Positions 34,926-45,777 are shown, numbered from the stretch's first letter. The stretch: 64,000 nucleotides of DNA from Anadara kagoshimensis (GCA_021292105.1 CM037870.1:17663087-17727086), one strand, 5' to 3'. Notes: generated by a model from the letters alone, not told the origin. Made by a program: numbers and translations.

Positions 34926-35295
34926 TCCGTTGCTAAATTGTTGTTGAACACACTTTTCTATAAATGTCCTGACTCTTGACACATTTGTTCATATAGGTAT
35001 CATAGCAAAACATATTTGATACAAAATGGCATTGCTAATGAAAAAATTCAGAATTAGTACAAATAAGCTGTAAGAGAAGCCTTTTCTAGATTTGCTCAAG
35101 TATCATTGAATCACACTTGTTATCACACCATTTCTATTGATGAAAAAAAAATCAATGTAAAAAGTGCTGAGAAGTCATTTATAACATAAAAATCTTTTGT
35201 ATATAAACAGTACAGACCTGTCAAAAGTTTAACACTAAGCTAATATATTGGTGCTGAATCAGCAGGTTATCTTGGCCCTTCGTTACATATATCTT

Positions 35296-36015
35296 GGCAG
35301 TTGCTATCTATCTCACCTGTATATAATAGTCATTTTTTTCAGCCATTAGCTATTGATATCTCCACGACTCGGCAGCTGAACTTGGCAGCTGCTATCTATC
35401 TCCTCTGTATACCGGTAGTAATTTTTTCAGCCACTAGCTATAAATATCTTAGCCACTCGTCAGCTGCTATCTATCTCCTTTGTATACCGGTAGTAATGTT
35501 TTCAGCCACTAGCTATAAATATCTCGGCCACTCGGCAGCTGCTATCTATCTCCTCTGTATACCGGTAGTAATTTTTTCAGCCACTAGCTATAAATATCTC
35601 GGCCACTCGGCAGCTGCTATCTATCTCCTCTGTATACCGGTAGTAATTTTGTCAGCCACTAGCTATAAATATCTTAGCCACTGGTCAGCTGCTATCTATC
35701 TCCTCTGTATACCGGTAGTAATGTTTTCAGCCACTAGCTATAAATATCTCAGCCACTCGGCAGCTGCTATCTATCTCCTCTGTATACTGGTAGTAATTTT
35801 TTCAGCCATTAGCTATAAATATCTTGGCGACTCGGCAGCTGAACTTGGCAGCTGCTATCTATCTCCTCTACATACCGGTAGTCATTTTTTCAGCCATTAG
35901 CTATTGATATCTCGGCTACTCGGCAGCTGAACTTGGCAGCTGCTATCTATCTCCTGTGCATACCAATAGCCATTTTTCGGTCATTAGCTATTGATACCTT
36001 GGCCACTCGGCAGCA
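35296..36015 (+). repeat. 75-bp minisatellite, about nine copies
   Basis: CAGCTGCTATCTATCTCC recurs at exactly 75-bp steps (35461, 35536, 35611, 35686, 35761). Outer copies are 13-15 bp longer and carry GCAGCTGAACTTGGCAGCTG. Each unit has CAGCTG, ACCGGTAG and CTAGCTATAAATATC. Because 75 is a multiple of three it leaves a 199-codon open frame, which is a repeat artefact and not a gene. Confidence 0.95.
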
Positions 36016-37016
36016 TGAGCTTCGAAACCCTTTGAAAAGCTCAGTGTTAAATTTTTAGAAAGTTCTATACTTTACACTGTAAAAATGTGGGATGGTTTTA
36101 TTTTTTTTTTTTAGATGTCTGATTTCTTTGTTTTCTGATTCTTGAATGACATGATAAAGGCCTCGGCAAAAAGGACATGAATCACTTACTGAATACCTTT
36201 TTGTTTGACATGGAAAATGTTTTCTACACACATACTTCACCAGCATACTTTGTTATCAATACCCTTTAACGTTTGTGTGGAATGTTTTGGAAAACATTTA
36301 TATTGCAATATCCCAGAGCAATATCATTTTTATGAAAAAATATGAACTGAAGTGATTCCATCTCCATTGGAAATAATTGTTCTATATTGGTGAACCCCAT
36401 TTCTCTGAATAGCAAAATGTTTTACTGAAAAATGTCAATGTAGGCAAATTTCAATCCATTTCCAATGGCGATAAATGTTCTGCACAAACATAACGGGTAT
36501 AATGTGGTACACTGGTGAACCCATCTTTCTATGAAATGTATTAGCTCGCAATGAAGATTTCATAGTGACCGACAAGATGAACATCTCCAACCAAACTTGA
36601 GATTGCAAGCTTTCTTAGCTGATTTGGATGAATAGTTACATGGTTTTCAAGTTGTTGGATAATGTCACAAATATACTTTCGTTTTTTGTTAGAAGAATAA
36701 TTTGGTACTTGTTTCAACTGACAATAATTATTACATATATATGTATGTATTTAATTATTGTTGTCTGTGTTACCATGACAACCATACAAACAGGAAACAA
36801 GTCATTGACTTTTTATTTCTTTTCTGTTTTTACATTTGTTAACAATATAATGTTAAAGCATGCATTATATAAGTGTTTATATTCTTTGTAACAAAAGCAC
36901 AGCCAAGTTATCAAATATTCATTAAAAATATTCATACATATATATAAATATTTGTGTATATATAGTTTTTTTTTACTGATCACAAATGTATCGGGAAATT
37001 GCTTTTTTGTCATTTC

Positions 37017-37163
37017 ATCCTTGATGACTGAGTGGTCTTATATTTAAAACATATAATTCATTACGGATCACATTGCCTCTCATTGTCTAGGTTCGTATCC
37101 CTACTCTGGACAGATCTGAAGTGAAAGATTCTTGACTGGGGCATAAAACTGCATTACTCAACT
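37017..37163 (+). mobile_element. SINE-B with internal deletion
   Basis: Head TTGATGACTGAGTGGTCTTA, box B GGTTCGTATCCC, then directly the tail TGAAAGATTCTTGACTGGGG; the central body is missing. SINE-A at 37164 is inserted in its tail. Confidence 0.72.
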
Positions 37164-37503
37164 ACCACTGCGGTAGCTCAATTGGTAGAGTGCTCGCTCC
37201 GTAAGTGGGAGGTCGTGGGTTCGATCCCTGGCCGGGTCTGACCCAAGACTTAAAGTGGGTAGTGACTGTTCTTTTGCCAAGCACTCGGCATTATGAAATG
37301 AAAGTCACGGTTCTTTCGGATGGGAACTTAAAATAAACGAGGTCCCGTGTCACGGTGGGCTTGGCACGCTAAAGAACCCTGCTGTATAATGCCATCAGTG
37401 CAATGCACAGGCAAAATTTCTGCACCTTCGCCTACAGCTGGCGACGTCTCAATATAAGTGAAATATTACTGGGATGTTAAACACCATTACTCACTCACTC
37501 ACT
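37164..37503 (+). mobile_element. SINE-A full length
   Basis: CACTGCGGTAGCTCAATTGG (box A), GGGTTCGATCCCTGGCCGGG (box B), CTTTCGGATGGGAACTTAAA, GGCTTGGCACGCTAAAGAAC, TCTCAATATAAGTGAAATAT, then (ACTC)n. CATTACTCAACT precedes it (37152) and follows it (37504), a likely duplication of the SINE-B tail it landed in. Confidence 0.88.
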
Positions 37504-37671
37504 CATTACTCAACTCATTAGCAAAGACATGATTTCTGCAGTTTAGTCATTTTGAGACAAATAGAATTTTTAGAAAAGATTTTGTCTTTTTGTCATATGG
37601 TGAAATGGACAAGCAATGCACTGAAGTGTATCTATTATCACCATCTTATTTTGCATGCGATCTTGGTTTCG

Positions 37672-37885
37672 CAAGGTCCTCGATGACAAAATGGTTTAAA
37701 GTGCATGCTTATGATTCACAGTACTTCTCACCATGTAGGTTCAAATCCCACTCGAGAATATCATGGGCAGTGGTGTGAGAAAGTTTGTCAGTTGGCTTTC
37801 CCAAGGTCAGTTGTTTTCTCTTGGTACTCTGGTTTCCTCCACCATCCCTGTACTGATCACCTCAATATAAGGGAAATAATATTAA
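37672..37885 (+). mobile_element. SINE-B copy
   Basis: CCTCGATGACAAAATGGTTT, box B GGTTCAAATCCCACTCG, GAGAAAGTTTGTCAGTTGGC, TACTCTGGTTTCCTCCACCA, CCTCAATATAAGG. Confidence 0.78.
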
Positions 37886-37886
37886 G

Positions 37887-38032
37887 TAGCTAGCTAAACA
37901 GGAGGTGCTTACCCTTCCGGAGCACCCGGCCTCACTTCCCTGGTGGAAGTTCATGTGTCTAACCTAACTTGTCAGTTTCAAAGTTTTTACTTTGCTTCTG
38001 GATTGTGATTCGGACATGGATTAGTATGTTTG
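37887..38032 (+). repeat. Dispersed repeat R, copy 3
   Basis: TAGCTAGCTAAACAGGAGGT, CCTTCCGGAGCACCCGG, CTCACTTCCCTGGTGGAAGT, GATTGTGATTCGGACATGGA. The best preserved copy; it abuts a SINE-B end. Confidence 0.72.
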
Positions 38033-38437
38033 TTTTTGATTGACTGCTTTGTTAATAAATATAATCTACTCTAATTGGTTTTGTAATTTTGAAAACAGAA
38101 TTTATTCTTAAGCAAAAAAGTTGAACTAAACCAGTATTGTTTTCTTGATTTTAGATTCCCTGAATTAAAAAAAATCATCAGAAACTGATGTATGGTCACT
38201 CTTGATAACCTGATTTCTCAAGCATACAAAACATATTGCTGGATGTGAAAACAAAGAGTGATAAGGGTGACCTGTTGTATGGAAATCGGGGTATTTGAAG
38301 TTGTGGAAATTTACCTAACTCATTTTTTTTTATATAACGAATGAGATTTAAAGTGCATACATATATATTTTAGTACATAGAATAGGTTCTATACAATACT
38401 TAATTGGCCAATTATATCAATAAAACAATTTACCATC

Positions 38438-38890
38438 TCTGGTTTTATTGGAGATGGTCATCTAGTTGGTATGCACTTAGGATAATAGAATTTTATTGTG
38501 GATAAACAGACGGATATTTTATGATTTAATAACACACACATGCAATATGAATGCACACATATGTACATTCATACATACACACACATACACATATGCACAT
38601 ACACACACTTCAATTTTATTATTTCAATAACTATACTGGTTTTATTGGAGTTGGTGATCTAGTTGATATGCATGTGTAATATTAGAATTGTTTGTGGATA
38701 TACATATGGGTATTTTATAAATAAAGTACACACACGCAACATGAATGCATATATACACATACATATACAAGCACATTCATACATATGCATACATACAAAC
38801 ACACATGCATATATGCACACATATACACATATGCACATAGTCTACACAAACTTCAAATTTATTATTTCAATAACTATACATATGTATATA
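38438..38890. repeat. Tandem duplication with CA/TA-rich tracts
   Basis: CTGGTTTTATTGGAGATGGT at about 38440 and CTGGTTTTATTGGAGTTGGT at about 38636 start two copies of an about 200-bp unit, each ending in long ACACATACATATGCAC-type tracts and TTTATTATTTCAATAACTAT. Alternating purine-pyrimidine DNA, able to form Z-DNA. Confidence 0.8.
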
Positions 38891-39479
38891 TAAGGGTTAC
38901 CTGTTAGTTAAAATGTGAAGTGCTGTTGCTAAGTAGTTTAGCATTATAAACTTAAAGATTTTTATAGTACCGTGGTTACTTGTTAAATATAAATTATTTA
39001 TATATGTCACTTATTTCTCATAATAAAAAATATTGATCACGATTATTAATAAAAAGATCTTTATTTATTAAACCATTTATACAAAATAAACAGTTATGGG
39101 CCGTGTTATGTTTGCCGTTTCATTATATACATGCATCGAGCCGATTTTTTTTTCTCTTTGGTAATTTAGTGAAATTTTCAATAAAATTGTTAATAATCAC
39201 ATATCCATGACATTTTGATATAATGAAGTTATATATATATCACATGATTTGGATACATTTATTTATATAATAACCTTGTGTGGTGTTATTCTTTATATGG
39301 TTGCCATAGACATCATGTAACATGATAGCCCATGCACAGTTCAATTAAAATTTTCGCTTAAAATCTGATACATGTATGAGGTTTATTAGAGGTATATAGC
39401 ATAATGCTTTTATTTCAATTTAATTAATTTTATGTAATTTTAATGCTTTGTTAAGTTGTTTAAACTGTGTATGTGTATT

Positions 39480-39845
39480 TGTTTTTAGGGGGGTGTATTT
39501 ATTTTATTTTTGTATGTTAGGCGGGGGATGGGATGGTTGCATTTGAATAGACTTTTTTTTACACTTTTAGATTACTGGTGTGTGAGTGTGAAAGGGTGTT
39601 TGGGTGTGTATGTGAGGGTGTTTGGATGTTGGTGGGTGGGGGTGTTTAGGCTTGGGTGTGTATATGTTTGTGTATGGATGTTGGTTGTAGGGGTGTTTGG
39701 GTTCAGGTGTGTATGTGTTTGTGTATGGATGTTTGGGTGTTGGTGGGTGGTGGTGTTTGGGTTTGGGTGTATGTTTTGGTGTATGGGTGTTTGGGTGTGG
39801 GTGTGTTTTTTGTTTGTTTGTGTGTTTGTGATGTTTGAGGGGATA
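39480..39845 (+). repeat. Strand-biased G/T-rich minisatellite upstream of CASZ1 exon
   Basis: More than 300 bp almost free of C and poor in A on the plus strand, built of GTGTTTGGGTGT, TGGTGGGTGGGGGTG and GTGTATGGATGTT phrases in two or three loose units of about 70-75 bp. G runs allow G-quadruplexes on the non-template strand. Overlapping open frames here (136 and 60 codons, Val/Gly/Cys-rich) are artefacts. Confidence 0.85.
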
Positions 39846-39987
39846 ACTTTTATTTGGATTTGTTGTTTTGGTCTTTTTTGGAGGACGGGGGTTATTTTAA
39901 ACTTTTCAACAATAGACTGATCAATATCATCGATATATTTTATCTATTTTTTACCGAGATTTTCACGAGATTTTTTTTATTTTGTAG

Positions 39988-41188
39988 ATTCCAAGATGAT
40001 TTAGGATGGGAAAGATATCAAAGAAATGAACAAGGAATTGTCCGCTAATTCCAGGAACAGCAGGGATGGCTTCCACAACGAAGAAAGTCCGCAAACTTGA
40101 TGCAATATGTGCCAAATTAAAATCCGTCACAAATGAGGAACCAAGCAAAACATCGACACCAGAAAATGAATCAGTCTGTGACAAAGAAAGTGAAAACTTG
40201 GACTCAACTGCTAAACATTTGACAAATGGAGAGTTAAATAATGAGTGCTCAAGTGATCTTAATTTACAAAATGCGGAAGAAAAGGCAGAAAATCTAAAGA
40301 ATGATGAATCTTTTGTAAGTAGGCGTAAGAAAAGAAAAGCATCTACGCCTCGCAATATTGCTCAAGTTCGTGAAGTTTTAGAAAATTTTGAAGACTTTGA
40401 TGAAAAAGATGAGCTCGCAGAATATGAAATTAATAACCAGAATACGACTTTTCCGCCTGAAGAAGATGGAGATGATGAAAGCGAACATGCACAAAGTCCA
40501 AAAGACGATTTGGAAAAGTGCAATGGAATTTCAAATGGTGTTTCGGACTCACCTGTTATAACTAATCATAATCCCATCGCCAACATATCTTCACTACATT
40601 CCAGTAACAAAAAACATTCCCGAAAAGCCAGAAAACCTCAGAACGTTGTTGGGATTCCACTTGATCTGTCAGTATCTAAAACATCTACTGATAATGACAG
40701 CGTTAACGGTGAATCCTTCGAAGAAAACTTCTGCCCTCAAAATGAAGACTCAAATGGTTTCCCAGACACTCCAGAAGATTTAAGTATAGCCTCGGAAAAT
40801 TGCAACACTGGGGAGTCAAAATCTGTTTCACCAACCGATAAGAATGACTCATCTGAAATATCTATATCCGCCTTGAAGGACTATGCTGAAAACACCATGA
40901 ATGAACTCTTGCAAATGTATGGCCTTTCAGGGTCTGAAGATTCTAGCATTGGCCAAGTCTCACAGAAAAAGCTTTTACAAACTGTCCAAAGTCTTTCATT
41001 CAAAGGAGACAAATCGAACTTGATAAATTCGCTGATTAAAAACCCTGCTCATTTAAATGGAACTGTTGACCTGGGTCTTAATACACCATTGATGAGCCAC
41101 CTGCCAAGTTCCATTATCAAGAAAGGCATATATGCAAATTTCGTATCAACATCAGCAAACAAGCTCAAGCCACAGATTTCCAGTGATG
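39988..41188 (+). other. CASZ1: CASZ1 exon with 5' UTR portion
   Basis: Acceptor TTATTTTGTAG at 39977-39987 suggests that the exon opens at 39988 with 78 nt of 5' UTR. A TGA stop lies in frame upstream of the ATG, so coding begins in this exon. The first non-coding exon and promoter are not identified. The acceptor could be fortuitous if the transcript starts nearby. Confidence 0.65.
40066..41188 (+). CDS. CASZ1: Castor zinc finger protein (CASZ1 homologue), first coding exon
   Basis: 374 codons plus one base, then donor GTATGT. Residues 6-18 (KKVRKLDAICAKL) match the vertebrate CASZ1 N-terminus (GGLKLNAICAKL), the region reported to recruit the NuRD co-repressor. Residues 268-286 (SALKDYAENTMNELLQMYG) match SLRDYAASTMTEFLGMFG. 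Basic clusters at 86-91 (RRKKRK) and 182-190 look like nuclear localisation signals. PLDLS (198-202) and PEDLS (236-240) are CtBP-binding-type motifs. The rest is Ser/Asn/Asp/Glu-rich and probably disordered. Castor proteins are transcription factors of neural and cardiovascular development with paired C2H2 fingers. Those finger exons should lie beyond the window, since I find none up to 64000. The homology call rests on the two conserved blocks, recalled from memory. Confidence 0.88.
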
Positions 41189-41286
41189 GTATGTATATGC
41201 ATATATTATACTTTATATATATAATGCACTTAGTAAAAAAAATATAAATATATAACATATATAACCATGACAGTAACTAAGTTGGT

Positions 41287-41440
41287 AAAGTTAGAGAGAA
41301 ACCCTGTTCTGCACATTGCCCTGAGCACACTGCAAAGGTAAAAATTTCTGCCACTTCACCTGTAGCTGGTGACATCTCGATATCTGTGAAATATTCTTGA
41401 CTGGGATGTAAAACTCTATTCAATCAATCACTTAGTAAAA
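41287..41440 (+). mobile_element. SINE-A 3' part in CASZ1 intron
   Basis: GAAACCCTGTTCTGCACATT, ACTGCAAAGGTAAAAATTTC, GTAGCTGGTGACATCTCGAT, TTCTTGACTGGGATGTAAAA; about 100 bp past the exon. Confidence 0.75.
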
Positions 41441-41521
41441 TATAATTGTTAGTATTCCTTTAAAAGGATATTTGAGATAATGTAGACTTTCTAGCAACTT
41501 GCACATCCACTTAAGAATTCC

Positions 41522-41632
41522 TTTGCTTCTGCGGCCAAGTGATCTAAAGCACATGCTTCAAGACCACAACACCTCTCGCTACCTTGGTTTAAATTCTACT
41601 CATGCAGGTCCTTGTGTGAAAAAGTTTGTTTT
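41522..41632 (+). mobile_element. SINE-B head fragment
   Basis: CTTCTGCGGCCAAGTGATCT, GGTTTAAATTCTACTCATGC, TGTGTGAAAAAGTTTG; truncated at the 3' side. A C13 run plus A run follows at about 41807-41829. Confidence 0.65.
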
Positions 41633-42829
41633 ATGATTTTATTTATAGTTTACCTGTGTTCATTGTAGAAGGGGTCATGGGGTCATTGATCCCTTATTTG
41701 GCCAAATGAACCCATTGGTAAGGCACCTCAATGGGCCATAATTAACATCACATGAATGCAAAAAATATTGATGTTGTGGTGTTTTTGAGAAAAGATTTGA
41801 AATCCCCCCCCCCCCCTTGAAAAAAAAAATCCTGATATGAACACTGAAATTATTTGATTTTTTTCTGTGATCTGTTAGCCAGTGCTTTTGACCACTGTGG
41901 CCCCTGAGGTCCCTTATGTGTGTAGTTAAAATTCATTTTCATAAACATCAGCATAAACATCAGTAGGTATTGTTTTTTTACCTTGCTGAACACACGTTAT
42001 ATCACAATTTGAATAATGTGTTACTATGACAACAGTAATTATTGGCTAATTAAGGTTCATCCTTTGTTTACAAATATTCCCGAGATTTTTTATCACCAAG
42101 TCTTGTCTAAATTAGAATTTTTTAAGGGCAGAGTTGCCCATTAAATGGGCATAAATTTATCAAAAACTTTCATTATTGAATTCATCCTGGCCAGTTAGAC
42201 AATGGCATTTTATTGCCTAGATCAACACTCCAGTGTACTTAAATCTTGACAATTCGCCTTATAGAATTGGCAGTTTATAACACGATTAACTCACTTTACA
42301 TGGAATAATTAGAATTTAAATGATAATTAGGTAGCCGTCAGAGTTGTTAGAGGGGTCTGTACTTTACAAGACAATTCATTACAGTCTTATTTTTATTTTA
42401 AAGTGCACTTGACAGAACAAGGATGTAACAATACCAGTTAAGTTTTAAAAAAAAATGCTAAGATTTTTGTATAATTGAATTATTAATACTTACTTGGTGG
42501 TGTATTTGTGTATAGGGTAAAACCTGTATATTAAGACCACTCATGGGACCTAAGAAATATAGACATCATAGACTTGTTGTCTTTATATAGAGCAGTGATT
42601 TCCCTAAAATTTTTTAGCAAGAGGTAGACTGACTAATCCAAGGCCAGGGGTCAAAGGGGGGCTTCTAGGCTGAAAACAATTTTCAGGTCTCTTTAGGCAG
42701 TTTTATGAATTCTAACCAGCCAATTTTGAGTTTTAGGTGGTCAAATCTGCCTGTTGCTGCCTCTTATGGAAAACACTGATAGAGGGGTTTCAATTGAAAT
42801 ATGAAGAAACAATACCTTGATCATTGGTT

Positions 42830-43110
42830 AGGGGCCTCATTGCCTGAGTGATCTACAGATCGCAGTGCTTCTCTGCACCAAGGTCAAATACCCTTGGGCA
42901 GAGAATGATGAGAGAAAGTTTTTAGTTTGCTTGCATAAAGCCCGCAGCACACGAGCGATGTAAAATCGTGTCGCCGGCCACCGCACACTGGGCGATTTTG
43001 TGGCGATTTTCCCGGCGACGGCGGCGAGCGATTTTTTATCGCTCGTGTGCGCTAGGCTTAATGTCATAGTTTTCTAAGGATACTCTGGTTTCTTCCACCA
43101 TACCAACACC
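42830..43110 (+). mobile_element. SINE-B split by a GC-rich MITE
   Basis: GGGGCCTCATTGCCTGAGTG and GTCAAATACCC before, AAGGATACTCTGGTTTCTTC after. The body is interrupted at 42939-43058 by a hairpin element. Confidence 0.75.
42939..43058. mobile_element. 120-bp GC-rich MITE-5 with TAA duplication
   Basis: Ends AGCCCGCAGCACACGAGCGA and TCGCTCGTGTGCGCTAGGCT are inverted repeats. TAA at 42936-42938 is repeated at 43059-43061. The interior is rich in GGCGATTTT and CGGCGACGGCGGCGAGCG, far richer in GC and CpG than its surroundings. A 3-bp TWA duplication fits PIF/Harbinger. Confidence 0.85.
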
Positions 43111-43273
43111 TTTGCACAGTTGTAATGTAGTCCAGCAACATGGCTGTTACATCTAGTGGCATCACATAAATTTGCTGTGCTGTAGAAGGAGGAATTTGAA
43201 ATAACCATTATGGCTTAGGATCAATGTAAAATATTATAAAATACATGTATAAAAATAAAAAAAATAATAATCA

Positions 43274-43622
43274 GAACCACTACAAATGCTCAGCTGATAG
43301 AAATCAAAGAGTGATTGTTTCATATGTGGAAGGTCATAGGTTCAAACCCCAGCCAGGGTCTGACCAAGACTTGTAATTAGGTAGTGACTGTTCTTTCGTC
43401 AAGCACTCAGCATTTAGAAATGAAAGTCATGGCGTACTTTGGAAAATACTTTAAGAACAGATGCCCTGTGTCACGGTAGGTATGTGTGGCATGTTAAAGA
43501 ACCCTCCCTGCAAAGTGCACTGCAAAGGTAAAAACATTTTGCCACTTCGTCTATAGCTGGTGATGACACGATATAAGGGAAATGTTTTTGACTTGGAAGT
43601 AAAACCCCAATCAATCATTCAA
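43274..43622 (+). mobile_element. SINE-A near full length
   Basis: Degraded box A (ATGCTCAGCTGATAGAAATC), box B GGTTCAAACCCCAGCC, GTAGTGACTGTTCTTTCGTC, GATGCCCTGTGTCACGGTAG, CTATAGCTGGTGATGACACG, TTTGACTTGGAAGTAAAACC. Confidence 0.82.
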
Positions 43623-43651
43623 TAAAAATATTCAGGCAAAAATCATAGTTA

Positions 43652-43830
43652 CTGTCCAACCTGCCTTAAAGGCCACCTCTATATAAAGGCCACTTGCTTA
43701 TAAAGGCCAGTAGAATTATGTTTCCATTGTTCTTCATTCATGCTATTTGAACTTGTATATAAAGGCCACCTGTCCATTAAGGCCACTTTTGCTGGTTCCT
43801 TTTGGTGGCCTTTATAGACAGGTTTGACTG
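43652..43830. mobile_element. MITE-3 short copy with TA duplication
   Basis: 179 bp. Left CTGTCCAACCTGCCTTAAAG-GCCACC, right GGTGGCCTTTATAGACAGGT-TTGACTG; TA at 43650 and 43831. The interior again repeats ATAAAGGCCAC. Confidence 0.82.
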
Positions 43831-43834
43831 TACA

Positions 43835-44690
43835 CATTATCAGTTTGCATGGAATAGCTACATCAGTTAAACGATTATAATTACCATATCTCATAATATC
43901 AATGCTTAAATATGAAACACTTATTATTTAGAAAGAAAAAAAAACATGTATATACATAGTAACAGTGCAAGTCAATCGGGTGTTCTCATTTTTAACCATG
44001 AAAAAATTTGTGCCAAATGATGAAATGTTAAAAATTTGAAACTTATTAAAAGTCATGTCACAGTTTTTGTAAACAGCCTGGAATTAATATTTAAAAATAA
44101 AACAGGTTTTTGTAACCAGCAGCATAAAGGGTTTTAAATCTGCATATTTTGAAATTACGTGTATTGGAAAAGGCAGTCATAACTATTACCCTATCTAATA
44201 TGCAGGGTCACTCTCTGTTTTCATTTAAATATCAGTTTTCTGAAAAATTGGGCTAAATCCGAGTTTTAAATTTTAAAATATATTAAATCTATCAAGGTTG
44301 AAATGCCCTTGTAATTTTCACCTTGATACTGCGGTTTAATTGCATATGGTTAGAAATTTGATTTTATACTGAAAATGACAAATTAAGGTCGGATATTAGG
44401 ATTTTGTGACATTTAACAAACATATATGAGTAGTTGTGATATTTTGGGCTAGTTGTGGGAAAATTGGCATTTGACAGATCTCATATATTTTAAATTTTGT
44501 GTTGGTGATCCTAATTCCCATGCCATTATTATATACCAGTAATATATTTTAACAGGTTTTAATAAAAAGTACTAAATTTGTAAAGTACCAATAAATAACT
44601 TCATTACCGGTAACTAATTCCCATGTTTGAACAGTTTGAAATAAAAAATAAATTTATAAAGTATGTAATCAAAAACAAACATACTACCGG
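43835..44690. other. CASZ1 intron, nothing recognised
   Basis: AT-rich unique sequence with no recognisable element. Confidence 0.5.
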
Positions 44691-44709
44691 TAATCCATGT
44701 CCGAATAAG

Positions 44710-45060
44710 GACCACTGCGGTAGCTCAGTTGGTAGAGTGCTCGCTCGGTATGTGGGAGGTCATGGGTTCGAACCTCAGCCGGGTCTGACCCAAGACTTGA
44801 AAGTGGGTAGTGACTGTTCTTTCGCCAAGCACTCGGCATTACGAAATGAAAGTCACGGTTCTTTCGGAGGGGAACTTAAAATAAACGCGGTCCCATGTCA
44901 CGGTCGGCTTGGCACGTTAAAGAACCCGGCTGTATAATGCCATCAGCGTTAACACACAGGCAAAATTTCTGCACCTTTGTCTATAGCTGGCAACGTCTCG
45001 ATATAAGTGAAATATTCTTGACTGGGACGTTAAACACCAATACTCAACTCAACTCAACTC
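44710..45060 (+). mobile_element. SINE-A, complete and young, perfect 13-bp target duplication
   Basis: The best copy: GCGGTAGCTCAGTTGGTAGA (box A), GGGTTCGAACCTCAGCCGGG (box B), GAAAGTCACGGTTCTTTCGG, CGGCTTGGCACGTTAAAGAA, GATATAAGTGAAATATTCTT-GACTGGGACGTTAAACACC, (ACTCA)n tail. ATGTCCGAATAAG at 44697-44709 is repeated exactly at 45061-45073. A 104-codon open frame across it is spurious. Confidence 0.95.
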
Positions 45061-45106
45061 ATGTCCGAATAAGAATCCAGAAGCATTGTAAAAAGTTTGT
45101 AACTTA

Positions 45107-45195
45107 CAAGTTAGGTTAAACATGTGAACTTTTACCAGGAAAGTGAGGCCAGGTGCTCTGGGAGGGTAAGCACTGCCTTTTTAGCTAGCTACACC
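45107..45195 (-). repeat. Dispersed repeat R, copy 4 (truncated)
   Basis: AACTTTTACCAGGAAAGTGA-GGCC, GGGAGGGTAAGCACTGCC, TTTTTAGCTAGCTACACCTG; inverse of the 37887 copy. Confidence 0.68.
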
Positions 45196-45704
45196 TGCAA
45201 TGTGTGTGATAATAATAATTAAACTTCTTAATGGCTTTATCTTTTTATGATTTATTAATGGATAGTACCGGTATTGTTAAAACTGTTGATAAATACCAAT
45301 CGATTTGACTAAGAAATACTGACTTTATAAACAGGTGCTTGATCAGTACTTCTTAATTGAATTATGAATGGACCTTAAAGCATGAGTCTTAAAGGGCATA
45401 AAATTAGTTTTCTCTGTATACTCTGGTTTCCTCCACCATCCCATCATGGCATCCAATATGAATGGGAAGTAAACACCAATTCTCCTCTTGTGTGGTGGAT
45501 TGAGCGTGATATGTGTATATACATGTATGCAGTATTCTAAAGGTCCCAAGTTCAAGTCCTGGATTGGCTGCTGCATTTTGTCCCTTTCCTGGTCCATTTG
45601 GGGCCCTACCAACCCTAGGAAGTGGTTTTCCAATAGGTTGGTTCCCGGTTGTTCAATGTGGAAAAAGGAAGGGAGGAATGTGGTAGACTGGACTTTATAT
45701 GTGG

Positions 45705-45777
45705 CTGGGTAGCTCAGCTAGTAGAGCAATCCACTAGTATTGGGAAGGTCCCAGATTTGAGCCCCAGTTTGGCTGAT
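45705..45777 (+). mobile_element. tRNA-like head of an unassigned SINE
   Basis: GGGTAGCTCAGCTAGTAGAG (box A) and GATTTGAGCCCCAG (box B-like), without the SINE-A body. The preceding about 200 bp (CCAAGTTCAAGTCCTGG) may be another SINE relic. Too degraded to be a tRNA gene. Confidence 0.5.

Noticed and set aside
35301-35900. 199-codon open frame as a repeat-containing membrane protein
   Set aside because: It lies wholly in a 75-bp minisatellite whose period is a multiple of three; no start context, splice signals or recognisable domain.
37164-37240. Functional tRNA gene
   Set aside because: A and B boxes are present but no acceptor-stem pairing and a continuous SINE body follows.
39510-39920. 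136-codon Val/Gly/Cys-rich open frame
   Set aside because: Product of a G/T-rich simple-sequence tract; two overlapping frames are equally open.
41189-41247. CASZ1 coding sequence ending at the TAA near 41247
   Set aside because: Homology ends at a GTATGT donor; castor proteins need downstream zinc-finger exons, and the extension is hydrophobic intron translation.
44623-44937. 104-codon open frame CGSSVGRVLARYVGGHGFEP
   Set aside because: Translation of the tRNA-derived head and body of SINE-A; the same peptide would be read from any copy.
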